A model generated the notes under the pieces. That model did not search any database. It was not told the DNA's origin and saw only the letters and a list, made by a program, of their open reading frames with translations. 64,000 nt of DNA from Pseudomonas gingeri (lineage in GTDB: Bacteria > Pseudomonadota > Gammaproteobacteria > Pseudomonadales > Pseudomonadaceae): positions 152,639-216,638 of the forward strand of contig NZ_JACAOR010000001.1 of NCBI RefSeq assembly GCF_013386115.1. The letters run 5' to 3'. Both the position numbers and the translations under genes were made by a program. How positions within the stretch are numbered: position 1 is the stretch's first letter; every line of letters begins with the position of its first letter. Shown here piece by piece: positions 34,552-43,534 of this stretch.

Positions 34552-37500
34552 GGTCGTGGGGTCTCTCTACACGGTTGTCGAATGGATTGGAAACAGAGGT
34601 CTGGTCGAAGCTGGCCAGGTCGATGCCGGGCCGGTCACGCAGGCCATCGAGGGGCGTCAGGCGGCTGTTGTCCTGTAGCGGACGGGCCCAGAAGCCATCG
34701 TTCATGGTTCTTTGCATGGCATCGCTGGCGGAGGCGGTCGTCGGGTCGGTCAGGCGGTTGCTGATCGTGCCGCCCTGGCGGAACACCACGGCGCCGCTGC
34801 CGCTGGCGGCAAAGGTGGTGACGTCGGTGGTATGGCTGATAAAGCGTCCGGCGGGTGATTCGGTGCTGACCAGCACGCCGCCGTCGGCGGCCAGCAGGCT
34901 GTTGTTGCCGCCATCGAAGCTCAGGGCGTAGCCGCCGGCGCTGTAGCCGTCGAGGCTCAGTTGGCCGCTGCCTCCGGTCTGCATCAGGGTGTAGGCACTG
35001 TTGCTGTTGCCGACGATGGCAATGCCCGAGTTGCCGCCGTCGGTACGCCCGTTGAGACGCAGGTTGCCGCTGCCCGAGAGCAGGCTCACGCCGTTGGCCG
35101 GACCCGCCGATGCGGCGCGGATGAGGATCCCGGCCTTGCCCGCGGCGCCGCTGGTGCCGGTCAGGGTCAGGTCGCCGCTGACGGTCGACAGGGTCGCCGA
35201 GCTGGCGTTGCCGGAGGGATAGAGGCTGATGCCGTTGCCGTAGGTGGAACTGCCGGTCAGCGCCACCGAGCCGCTGCCGGTGGCCTGGATCCGGTTGATC
35301 CCGGTGGCCATGCCGATGCCGTCGGCGTAGCCGCTGCTGCCGCGCAGGGTCAGTTGGCCGTCGTCGACGCTGACCAGCGCCCGGCCGTTGCCGTAGAAGT
35401 CGATGCCGTTGCCCTGGTCGGCGGCACGGCCGTCGAGGGTGATATTACCGTTGCCGTGGGTCTGGATGATGTTGGTCACGCTGAGGATGGCGATGCCGTG
35501 ATCCAGCTCGCCGCTGTTGGGTGAGTGGAAGTTGCCGAGCAGGCTGATGTTGCCGCTCTGCGAGGTGATGCTGTTGGTCGAGGCGATCCCGCTGCCGCCC
35601 AGCGCGATGGCGTCCGAGGTGCCCACCGAGTCGCCGCGCAGGGTGATATTGCCCGTGGTGGTGGAGACGTTGACGCCCTGGGAAGCGCCTGTGGAGTTGA
35701 AGAAGATCCCGTAGCCGCCAAAGCTGTTGGTGCTGTTGCCGCTGAGCAGCAGATCGCCAGTGGTGGTCGAGAGGTTGACGCTGGCGTTACTGCCTGAGGG
35801 GGCGAGATCGATGCCGCGTCCCGAGGCGCTGGTGCCGTCCAGGGTCAACCGGCCGCTTTGCGTGCTGACGTTGATCGCCCCATAGGCACCGCTGGCATCG
35901 AAGAAGATCGCCCGGAACGAGCCACTGGTGTTGTTGATCACCGTGCTGTTGGCCGACAGCGTGACGTTGCCGGCGCTGCTGCCGATATTGATCCGCGAGC
36001 CCGGCGTCGCGGCACTGCCACTACCGGAGCTGACCAGGGCCAATGCCGGCGTGGTGCCGCCGGACGTGTTGCCCGACAGGCTGATATCGCCGTCGCTCAG
36101 CAGGTTGATCGAAGAGCCGACCCCCGTGGCGTTGAGGATCGTGCCATAGGAGCCGCCGCTGTCACCGCTGACCAGCAGCTTGCCGCCGGCCGTGGCCTGG
36201 AGGTTCACCACGCCGTTGCCGGAGGCCGACAGGTTGACCCCGCGCCCGCTGGTACTGCTGCCATTGACCGTCAGGGTACCGCTGCCGACCCGGACGTTCT
36301 GGGTGGAGCCGGCGGCTGTCGAGCAGATCAGCACGCCCTGGCCGGATGTCGCGCTGCCGTTGAGGGTGACATTGCCCGAGCCGGTGGCGGCGATGGTGTT
36401 GCTGGTGCTGAAGATCCGCGTGCCGTTGCCGCTGCCCAGGTTGCTGCTGTCGATACGGATCGAGCCGGCGCCGCTGGTGACGATCTGGCTACCGCCGGTG
36501 AGCACGAAGGCATCGCCGGTGCCGCTGGTGCTGGCCTGGTTGGCGACGATGGCGATGCTGCCGCCGCCCGCGTCCAGCAGGCTGGCGCCGCCGATCTGTA
36601 CCGCACCGGCGGTGGAACCGCTGGCCAGGGTCGAGGAGGTGGCGCCGCGGATCAGGATGTCGCCGCCGCTGGTGAGCAGTTGGCTGTTGTTCAGCGACAC
36701 ACCGAAGCCATTGCTGACGTTGGTGCTGGCAAAGGACCCGGTGGGCGAGGCCGCGCCGCTGATGGTCAGGTTGCCACCGTTGGTGCGGATGCTGGCGTTG
36801 CTCAGTTGCACCGAGCCGTTGCCGCTGTTGTTGAAGTTCGACAGCAGCGAGACGTTCAGCGTCTTGCCGCTGGCGTTGCTGATGCTGGTGTTGGTCATCA
36901 CGATATTGCGATGGGCCTGCAGGGTCAGGCTCGCGTTGCCGACCGCCTTGACGTTGTCCAGCACGTTGATATCGCCGGACGTGCCGCCCACCGACGTGGT
37001 GTAGACCAGGATGTTCGCGCCTTCCGAGAGCGATGCATTGAGAGTGGCCGAGCTCAGGTTGGAGCTGGCCGAGCCGCTGGAAGTGAACGGGTTGCTGCTG
37101 GTGGCTCCGGAGCTGGCGCCGCTGGTGATATTGATATTGAACGGATCGATCAGCCAGGTGCCGCCGATGCCGGAGGCAGCGCTGAGGTTGACCACGCCAA
37201 AGGCGTCCAGGGCATGCCCCGAGGTTTCCGCCAGGCCACCTTTGCCGGTCTGGCCGGCGCCGGTGACACTGATATTGCCGTAGAAGCGGGTGCTGTCCTT
37301 CGACCAGAGGATCACCTTGCCGCCGTCGCCGCTGTTCAAGGCATCGGCATGAATGCTGGCATTGCCATCCATGTAGGTGGCGTCGGCCTGGTGCAGCGGG
37401 CCGGTGCCCTGGAAATCACCACCGACCAGCACCTGGCCGCCGCCGGCAGCCCCCGAGGCGTCGATACGGGCGCCGTCGTACAGGCCGACATACTGGCCGG

Positions 37501-38431
37501 TCAGGGTCACGTTGCCGCCGGTTTGCCCCGGGTTGCGCCCGGACACGTCGAGGCTGCCGCTGTTGGCCACGACGCCACTGTCGCCACCGTCGAGGATGAT
37601 CGTGCCATTGCGCTGCTGCAGGCTGGTGGCTTCGATGACGCCGCTGTTGTTCACCACCTCGTTGAGCATCGAGTTGCTGGCCCTGGCCGAGAGCATCACC
37701 CGGCCGCCGTTGGCTTGCAGTGCGCCGCTGTTGATCACGCTGGCGTTGAGTGCCGGGTTGTCCACGGCCATGTTGATCAGGCCGTCGCCGTTGAAGTCCA
37801 GGGTGACTTTTTCCCCGGCGCCGAGCATCACCGAACCGAGCCTGGCGACCACCGTGCCTTCGTTGCGTACCTGGGCCCCGAGCAGGGCGACGTAGCCACC
37901 GTCGGCGGCCTTGATCTGGCCCTGGTTGATCACCGTGCCACTGCCGGCGTTACCTTCGAAGAGGTTCTTGCCGGCCATGAAGTTGGCGTCGGACAGGTTC
38001 AGGGTACTGGCCACCAGGCCCCCGACATTCACCGCCGAGCCGGCGCCGAACAACACGCCGGAGGGGTTGATCAGGAACACCTGGCCATTGGCGTTGAGCT
38101 TGCCGAAGATCTGCGAGGCGTCGCTGGACAGCACGCGGTTCAACGCCACCGACGACGCGCCGGGCTGGTAGAAATTGACCTGGGCGGCGCTGCCGATATT
38201 GAAGGTGTCCCAGGTGGTGGACAGGCGATCGCTGCTCTGGTTGACGTTGAGCACATTGCCGCTGCTGCTGATACTGCCACTGCCGGCGGTGATATGACCG
38301 TTGCTCGGCAGCGCGTTGGGGTCCAGCGCCCAGGCCGACAGGGGCACCAGGCTGTAGACGGCGGCGAAGATCGCCCAGCTCAGTGGGTTGAGCACCGGGC
38401 GGGTCATTCCTGGGGTCTTGTGCGTCTTCAT
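34538..38431 (-). CDS. TpsA exoprotein: HMW/FHA-type filamentous adhesin
   Basis: The 1297-residue protein has a signal ending at AWA near residue 35, then the TPS secretion domain with NPSG at 122-125 and INPSGVLFG context. TWLIDPFN near residue 425 is the HMW1-type pro-piece landmark. The remainder is a repetitive beta-helix of roughly 20-residue turns (G-N-V-T-L-x-G type) rich in Ser, Gly, Asn and Thr. More than 30 NxS/T sequons are present, as expected for an HMW1C substrate. There is no C-terminal toxin module, so it is an adhesin rather than a CdiA. GAGGAGG precedes the ATG at 38431, ten bases after the TpsB stop. Confidence 0.92.
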   Translation of the reverse strand: MKTHKTPGMTRPVLNPLSWAIFAAVYSLVPLSAWALDPNALPSNGHITAGSGSISSSGNVLNVNQSSDRLSTTWDTFNIGSAAQVNFYQPGASSVALNRVLSSDASQIFGKLNANGQVFLINPSGVLFGAGSAVNVGGLVASTLNLSDANFMAGKNLFEGNAGSGTVINQGQIKAADGGYVALLGAQVRNEGTVVARLGSVMLGAGEKVTLDFNGDGLINMAVDNPALNASVINSGALQANGGRVMLSARASNSMLNEVVNNSGVIEATSLQQRNGTIILDGGDSGVVANSGSLDVSGRNPGQTGGNVTLTGQYVGLYDGARIDASGAAGGGQVLVGGDFQGTGPLHQADATYMDGNASIHADALNSGDGGKVILWSKDSTRFYGNISVTGAGQTGKGGLAETSGHALDAFGVVNLSAASGIGGTWLIDPFNINITSGASSGATSSNPFTSSGSASSNLSSATLNASLSEGANILVYTTSVGGTSGDINVLDNVKAVGNASLTLQAHRNIVMTNTSISNASGKTLNVSLLSNFNNSGNGSVQLSNASIRTNGGNLTISGAASPTGSFASTNVSNGFGVSLNNSQLLTSGGDILIRGATSSTLASGSTAGAVQIGGASLLDAGGGSIAIVANQASTSGTGDAFVLTGGSQIVTSGAGSIRIDSSNLGSGNGTRIFSTSNTIAATGSGNVTLNGSATSGQGVLICSTAAGSTQNVRVGSGTLTVNGSSTSGRGVNLSASGNGVVNLQATAGGKLLVSGDSGGSYGTILNATGVGSSINLLSDGDISLSGNTSGGTTPALALVSSGSGSAATPGSRINIGSSAGNVTLSANSTVINNTSGSFRAIFFDASGAYGAINVSTQSGRLTLDGTSASGRGIDLAPSGSNASVNLSTTTGDLLLSGNSTNSFGGYGIFFNSTGASQGVNVSTTTGNITLRGDSVGTSDAIALGGSGIASTNSITSQSGNISLLGNFHSPNSGELDHGIAILSVTNIIQTHGNGNITLDGRAADQGNGIDFYGNGRALVSVDDGQLTLRGSSGYADGIGMATGINRIQATGSGSVALTGSSTYGNGISLYPSGNASSATLSTVSGDLTLTGTSGAAGKAGILIRAASAGPANGVSLLSGSGNLRLNGRTDGGNSGIAIVGNSNSAYTLMQTGGSGQLSLDGYSAGGYALSFDGGNNSLLAADGGVLVSTESPAGRFISHTTDVTTFAASGSGAVVFRQGGTISNRLTDPTTASASDAMQRTMNDGFWARPLQDNSRLTPLDGLRDRPGIDLASFDQTSVSNPFDNRVERPHDHEEP

Positions 38432-38441
38432 GGTCGCCTCC

Positions 38442-41400
38442 TCAGAATGAATAGTTGATGCCGGTGCCCAGGGCACTGATCGTGGTCCCGGTACCCGGGG
38501 AATAACCGCTGGCCGCATAGACTCCGGAAATCGCGAAGTTGTAGTTGGCCAGCGAGTTGTTCTGCAGCAGCACGTACTGGCTGAACAGCTCGGTCTGCTT
38601 GTTCAGCTTGTAGGAGAAGCCGACGGCGTACTGGGTGGCGCCCATGCCGGCGGTGGAGCATTCGCGGTTGTTCCCGGAAATCATCGTGCACTCGCCCGGC
38701 AGGGCCTTGGCGTAGCTGGCGCGCAACTGCAGTTGCCGGGTCACGTCGTGGGTCAGGCCCACCATCCAGGCCTGGCGGCGATAGCGCGACACATCGCTGG
38801 AGGTGTTGCTGGTATTGACCACGCCATCCTCGGAGTAGGACAGGTCGTCGGCGATCAGCGAGACCTTGGTCGCCCCGAAGTCGTAGGCCAGGCCATAGCG
38901 CAGGCTGAAGTCGTCGGACGAGGTGTTGGCGGTCACATGGGTATTGCTGCCCACGCCCCGGGCATTGCGTCCGATGCTGGCGATACCGAAGTAGTTGACG
39001 TGTTTTTCATAGGCGGCGATGGCCGTGAAACCGGCGTTCTCGTAGGTCAGGCTGCCGCCGTAGATGTAGCCTTCGTCCACGTCCGGCGCGGCTTTTTCAC
39101 CGTTGTTGGAATACGCCAGTTTCATCTGCAGGCCGTGCCACTGGGGTGTCCAGTAGGCGAATACGCCGGACTGGCGACGGTTGAACGCGGCGTCGTCGTT
39201 GTTCGATTCCGAGGCGGTGCCCACCGGGCCGCTGTTGCGGGTGATGCTGGTGCTGAAGCCGGGCGAACCGATGATGTTGTAGTGAGCGGCACTGGTCCGG
39301 CCGTGAAAGGGGTCGAGGCCGGTCATGCTTTCCTTCATCGGCATGTCCCAGATGCCGTAGAGGAAGGTGCCGCTGTCCGGGTTGGCCAGGGCCACGCCGG
39401 TATTGCGCAACTGGTTGTGGGAAGAACTGTCGTCCGGCACGGACACGTCGCTGTGGTCGGCATAGTTCAGCGACAGGCCGTATTCCAGTTGCCAGAGGAA
39501 GTCCCAGTCGTAGGCCAGGGGAATCCCGCTGTGGGCGCCGATATAGGAGACGTTGTCGCGCACGCGGGTGAAGCTCGCCATGTTGCGACCGTTGGCGGTC
39601 GCCAGTTTGTTCTGGTCGGCCGCAGCCGCCGGGGTGGCGCCATGGCGGTCGACGTATTCGGGCACGAGGCCGACGGAGCCGTAGAGGATGAAGTCGGTCG
39701 AGGGTTCTTCGAAATCCTCGCCCTTGCCGCCGATATCGCTGGCCAGGCCGACAAAGGCCTGGGGCGAACCGGAAATCGACAGCCAGAAACGTCGTGCCTC
39801 ATGCGGGTCGGCGGTGGGCGTGGCACCGGGGGAAAACGCCAGGCTGGCGTTCATCACCAGGTCCTTGTGGTAGACGTTCAGGCCGACACCGTAGCCATAG
39901 CGGCTGAGCTGGTTTTCGCTGTTGTCCCAGGGCTGCTTGTTCACCGTGACCCGGCCGGCGTCGGCGAACAGCGCGGCTTCGACCTGCGAATCGGCGAAGC
40001 GGCCCAGGTACTTGCGCAGTTCCAGGCGGCCGAGCACGCCTTCGTCACCGGCGGCTTCGCCCACCGGGTAGGCGCGTACGCCGTCGGGACCGCCGAGGCT
40101 GAGCTTTTCCGACGCGTCGAGGTTCTTGTCGGCGTATTGCCCGGTGATCGAGCCGAGCAGGGAGAAGCCGTTGCCCAGTTGCTGCAGGCGGCTGAAGGAC
40201 ACATTGGCCTTGGTGTAGTCGCCGGCGGCACGGGCCGTGACCCGGTCGAGGGCGGCGTCGGCGGCGGTGTCCTTGTCCAGGGTCCCGCGGCCGTAGCGCA
40301 GGCTCCACAGGTTGCTGCCCAGCCAGCCGTCGCGCCAGTCGCCGTAGAGGGTGATGCTGCGGAAATTGGCTGATTTGCTGACCTGGGTCGCCGCCGTGCG
40401 GTCTTCGAAGCGCCGCCATTCGTCCGCCAGGGACAGGTTGATATTGCTGTTGCGGCTACGCAGCAACGAGCTGGTCAGGTAGATCGTGTCGATATCCGCC
40501 GAGCCGCTGGCCTGGGCGTCCTTGAGTTCCTTGCCGATCTGGTAGTCCAGGGTGGCATGGTTGAGCCCGAGGGAGACGCCACTGGCCCCCAGCGGTTGCA
40601 GATAACCGATGCTGCGGATGCTCAGGCCTTCCAGGGAGTTCTGGGTATTGAGGGACAGGCTTTCGCCCAGGCCGAGGGCGTCGTTGAGGCTGACGCTGGT
40701 CGAGATCCGGTTCGCGCCGGTGTAGTAGTTGCCGTAGTTGTCGATGCTGGCACGGGTGGTCCAGGCGGTCATCTCGGTGATCTTCAGCACGATGTCGGCG
40801 GCCCCCGGTTGGGCCGATGGGGCGAGGACCGCCCGCACCGAGACCCCGGCGATATCCGACAGGCGCAACAGCACCCGTTCCAGATCGGCTTCACGGATCA
40901 CGGTGCCGGGTACCAGGTCGTCGACAAAGCGTTGCTGCATGCCGGCGCTCAGGCGGACATCGGGCGCCGGTTCGGCGCGGACCCGGCCGATCACGCCTTC
41001 GCGCACGGCGAGAGCTACGCTGCCGGCCTGGATATTCTGTGGCGGCAGGTAGGCGCGGGCCACCAGGTAACCGTTTTCGCGGTACAGGGCGGTGATGCTG
41101 GCGGCAGCGTCGCGCAGGCCGTCGAGGTCCAGTTCCCGGTTCAGGAAGGGTTTCAGTTGCGCCTGCAACTGCGCATCGCTGAATGCCTGGTTGCCGCTCA
41201 GGGTGAAATGGCTGACCTTGACCTTCAGGTTGGAAGCGGCCGCGGCGGGGCGATTCGGCTCCGTGGCCGGCGCCTCGATCTGCACACGCTGCCGGGCCGG
41301 CGCGGGAACGCGCTCGGAAGGGCTGAGCTGCGAGCGGTTGGCATCGAACAGGGTGCCGGACGAGGGCAGCGTCTCGGCCTGGGCATGGAGCGTGAGCAGG

Positions 41401-41474
41401 GTGGCGGCCAGCAGCGTCAGATGACGACCACGGCAGATCGGCTGCGCAGGGGCAGAAGCACGTATCCGTTTCAT
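38442..41474 (-). CDS. TpsB transporter fused to a C-terminal general porin
   Basis: The 1010-residue protein is one uninterrupted frame with two parts. Residues 1-573 are a normal TpsB (FhaC/HMW1B): signal ending near 33, POTRA1 (about 86-158), POTRA2 (162-237), and a 16-strand barrel with the VRAYP motif at 466-470, closing at RFWLSISGS. Residues about 595-1010 look like a complete trimeric-type porin: FILYGSVGLVPEYVD, WQLEYGLSL, LYGIWDMPMK, LDPFHGRTSAAHYN, FSYKLNKQTELFSQYVLLQN, and a terminal GINYSF ending in Phe. A TpsB is usually 550-600 residues. The TpsB part should export the neighbouring adhesin; what the attached porin does is unknown. Confidence 0.9.
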   Translation of the reverse strand: MKRIRASAPAQPICRGRHLTLLAATLLTLHAQAETLPSSGTLFDANRSQLSPSERVPAPARQRVQIEAPATEPNRPAAAASNLKVKVSHFTLSGNQAFSDAQLQAQLKPFLNRELDLDGLRDAAASITALYRENGYLVARAYLPPQNIQAGSVALAVREGVIGRVRAEPAPDVRLSAGMQQRFVDDLVPGTVIREADLERVLLRLSDIAGVSVRAVLAPSAQPGAADIVLKITEMTAWTTRASIDNYGNYYTGANRISTSVSLNDALGLGESLSLNTQNSLEGLSIRSIGYLQPLGASGVSLGLNHATLDYQIGKELKDAQASGSADIDTIYLTSSLLRSRNSNINLSLADEWRRFEDRTAATQVSKSANFRSITLYGDWRDGWLGSNLWSLRYGRGTLDKDTAADAALDRVTARAAGDYTKANVSFSRLQQLGNGFSLLGSITGQYADKNLDASEKLSLGGPDGVRAYPVGEAAGDEGVLGRLELRKYLGRFADSQVEAALFADAGRVTVNKQPWDNSENQLSRYGYGVGLNVYHKDLVMNASLAFSPGATPTADPHEARRFWLSISGSPQAFVGLASDIGGKGEDFEEPSTDFILYGSVGLVPEYVDRHGATPAAAADQNKLATANGRNMASFTRVRDNVSYIGAHSGIPLAYDWDFLWQLEYGLSLNYADHSDVSVPDDSSSHNQLRNTGVALANPDSGTFLYGIWDMPMKESMTGLDPFHGRTSAAHYNIIGSPGFSTSITRNSGPVGTASESNNDDAAFNRRQSGVFAYWTPQWHGLQMKLAYSNNGEKAAPDVDEGYIYGGSLTYENAGFTAIAAYEKHVNYFGIASIGRNARGVGSNTHVTANTSSDDFSLRYGLAYDFGATKVSLIADDLSYSEDGVVNTSNTSSDVSRYRRQAWMVGLTHDVTRQLQLRASYAKALPGECTMISGNNRECSTAGMGATQYAVGFSYKLNKQTELFSQYVLLQNNSLANYNFAISGVYAASGYSPGTGTTISALGTGINYSF

Positions 41475-41537
41475 GATGAGGGTGGTTCCCGGATTTTTTA
41501 ATTGTTTTGGGAGATAACGGGATGTTCAGGGGAACGG

Positions 41538-41554
41538 GGGCGGCCCTGCCGCCC
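41538..41554. terminator. GC hairpin between hydrolase and tpsB genes
   Basis: GGGCGGC / GCCGCCC arms with a three-base loop lie just after the hydrolase stop on the minus strand, extended by imperfect flanking pairs. No T-run follows. It may separate the hydrolase transcript from the adhesin operon, leaving a short leader before tpsB. Confidence 0.45.
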
Positions 41555-41559
41555 GCTCC

Positions 41560-42609
41560 CTAGCGCGCCGGAAACAGTCGCTCGGCGGTCAGGGGCGAGG
41601 TGTACAGGCCGTTGGCGCTGTGACCGATGCCCGGCACCTGGAATTGCGGATGCTGCACGGCGATGTTCCAGTGCTGGCCGAGAAAGCGCTCGTAGGCCAG
41701 GTAGTTGAGTTGCCGCTCGACCCGGGTCGCGCCCTGCATGCCGGCGCCGCAGGATTTGTCCATGATCCGGTTGGCCGGGTCATTGTCCTTCGAGCCCACC
41801 AGGTAGGTGACGTCGCGACCGGCGTAGCGGCGGAACAGCTGCTCGGCGCTCAGGTGCTGGACCTGCAGGTAGGCGGGGGCGGCGTCGATCCCGTAGCGAT
41901 AGCGGTTGTAGCTGGGGCACATGATCGACACGACCGGGGCGAAGCCCTGGGCCTGGGGCCGGTTGGCGTCGAAATAGACATAGGTGGACGGGCTGGAAAT
42001 CACGTAACGGATGGCAATGCCGGATTGGCGCAGGCCTTCGTCCTGGGGATTGAGCACGGCATAGCGCTGCATCAACTGGGCACCGGCGGAGTGGCCGATC
42101 AGGGTGATGCGCTTGAGCGCCGGGAAACGTTGGCGATCGGCCAGGTAGCGCACCACATCGTCCAGCGCCTGGAACGAGCTGACACCGCCGAGGCCGAAGC
42201 CCGAGGGTTCCCCCTGCATCCAGTTGTCCTTGCGCCACAGGGGCAGGTCATTGCTGGCGCGGCGATCGGCTTCGGTGAGGAAGTTGGGGGCCAGCAGCAA
42301 GGTCTGCCGGTTCGGCAGTTGCGCCAGCTTGAGCAGCTTGCGGCCTGTGGCGAAGTAGGTATCGGCGTTGCGCTTGACCCCGTGAAGGATCACCACCGCC
42401 TGTTCGATCTGCGCTTCGGATGCCTGCAGGTCGTGATTGGCAAAGACCACGAACGGATAACGGGCGCCCTGGGGGCCGATCTGGATCGTTTGCTGGGAGC
42501 GGTTGCTCTGCCCGGTCTCCGGGGAGGCGCAACCACCGGTCATCAAGGTGCCGGCAATGGCGACAGCGGGCACGAGGACGCGTAGCAGGGTCGTGAGGCG
42601 AGTGGGCAT
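41560..42609 (-). CDS. Lipoprotein of the alpha/beta-hydrolase fold
   Basis: The 349-residue protein starts with a lipoprotein signal (lipobox LMTGGC, Cys near residue 27). It has the nucleophile elbow GHSAG (near residue 168-172), an oxyanion-type VILHGVKRNAD segment near residue 70, and a terminal IGHSANGLY with a likely catalytic His. It is thus a membrane-anchored esterase-like enzyme. The start is the ATG at 42609, which begins the signal peptide. It lies 85 bases upstream of tpsB on the same strand, separated by a hairpin, so linkage with the adhesin system is possible but unproven. Substrate unknown. Confidence 0.75.
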   Translation of the reverse strand: MPTRLTTLLRVLVPAVAIAGTLMTGGCASPETGQSNRSQQTIQIGPQGARYPFVVFANHDLQASEAQIEQAVVILHGVKRNADTYFATGRKLLKLAQLPNRQTLLLAPNFLTEADRRASNDLPLWRKDNWMQGEPSGFGLGGVSSFQALDDVVRYLADRQRFPALKRITLIGHSAGAQLMQRYAVLNPQDEGLRQSGIAIRYVISSPSTYVYFDANRPQAQGFAPVVSIMCPSYNRYRYGIDAAPAYLQVQHLSAEQLFRRYAGRDVTYLVGSKDNDPANRIMDKSCGAGMQGATRVERQLNYLAYERFLGQHWNIAVQHPQFQVPGIGHSANGLYTSPLTAERLFPAR

Positions 42610-42844
42610 AAGTCTGGCAAACCTTCGCAATGCAGCGGTTCTTTGTTGTTGTGGAACCGATGCTAGCAGGCGGATTTCCATAATAAAAATATCCTGAAAA
42701 GCCAATCCTGATACTTTTTGAATATGCTGTTTTTCTGGCGGTTTGCCGCGGCGTTAATGCCCTGGCTCAGGACGCGCTACAATGCCCGCGTCCGGGCCTC
42801 GACCCTTCCGCCCGGACACGCCTTTGCCCGGAGCCCGATTGTCG

Positions 42845-43525
42845 ATGTACACGCTTACCCGCCTGCAAACCCCGCCGCCCGAATCGATCAAGAGCCAGAT
42901 CCTGCAGATGGTGGTGGATTACTTCACCGATATCAGCATGGTCGCCCTGACGCCGAGCAACCCGCTGTACAACCTGTATCAATACGGGGTCGGCTACGAA
43001 GTGCATCTCTATCTGGAGGCGATGGACGGGTCGAAGGGGATTCCGGCGGAGTTGATCGTGGCGCTGGATGACGAGGATCCGTCGCGGGTGCTCGGTTTCC
43101 TGCTGTACCTGCCGGTCAGGGACGATGCCGAGGCCTGTGCCGTGGCCTACATGGCGGTGCAGGCCGACCGGCGTCGACGCGGTATCGCCCGGGCGATGTT
43201 GCGGCAGATGGTCGGCCATTACCCCCATGCCGAACTGGCCTGCGCCGTGGGCAAGGTGCCGTATTTCGAGGCAATGGGTTTCCAGGTCCTGGCCGCGCGC
43301 GGGCCGCAGGTGGTGATGAACACCCGTGACCACGGCACCGACGGGCTGGTGGCGGTGCTTGATGTGGCCCCGATCTACAACACCCTGGAGGTGCGGCAGA
43401 TCCATGCCTACCTGTTGCAGCAGCACGGCCGGAAGGCGATGGCGGAGGCGGAGAAAAAGCGCGACCGCCACCTCGACCAGATGACACGCCAGGCCCGCGC
43501 CCTGGTGCTGGAGCGTCTTGGCTAG
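42845..43525 (+). CDS. GNAT-family N-acetyltransferase
   Basis: The 226-residue protein has the GNAT core at about residues 30-150, with the acetyl-CoA loop QADRRRRGIARAMLRQMV (about 98-115) and a FEAMGF motif near 140. The C-terminal 60 residues are helical and charged and lie outside the fold. The start is ATG 42845; the frame upstream is proline-rich and not part of the domain. It acetylates an unknown amine or protein. It stands alone between the hydrolase (divergent) and the CAP protein (convergent). Confidence 0.8.
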   Translation: MYTLTRLQTPPPESIKSQILQMVVDYFTDISMVALTPSNPLYNLYQYGVGYEVHLYLEAMDGSKGIPAELIVALDDEDPSRVLGFLLYLPVRDDAEACAVAYMAVQADRRRRGIARAMLRQMVGHYPHAELACAVGKVPYFEAMGFQVLAARGPQVVMNTRDHGTDGLVAVLDVAPIYNTLEVRQIHAYLLQQHGRKAMAEAEKKRDRHLDQMTRQARALVLERLG

Positions 43526-43534
43526 GCCGCGGGC

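Noticed and set aside
34900..37000. Repetitive DNA that could suggest a CRISPR or tandem repeat array
   Set aside because: The repetition is degenerate protein-level beta-helix repeats within tpsA, with no constant repeat and unique spacers.
34538..38431. TpsA as a CdiA contact-dependent toxin with an immunity gene
   Set aside because: There is no toxin module or VENN-type boundary at the C-terminus and no small immunity gene follows; the next gene is an exported lyase.
35858..38458. Plus-strand open frame of 866 codons opposite tpsA
   Set aside because: It mirrors the repetitive GC-rich codons of tpsA, has no family motif and its composition (Gly, Ala, Val, Arg, Asp) is typical of an antisense shadow.
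39690..39760. Frameshift or sequencing error joining tpsB and the porin
   Set aside because: The frame runs through the joint with no stop, no change of frame and a plausible linker, so a real fusion is the simpler reading.
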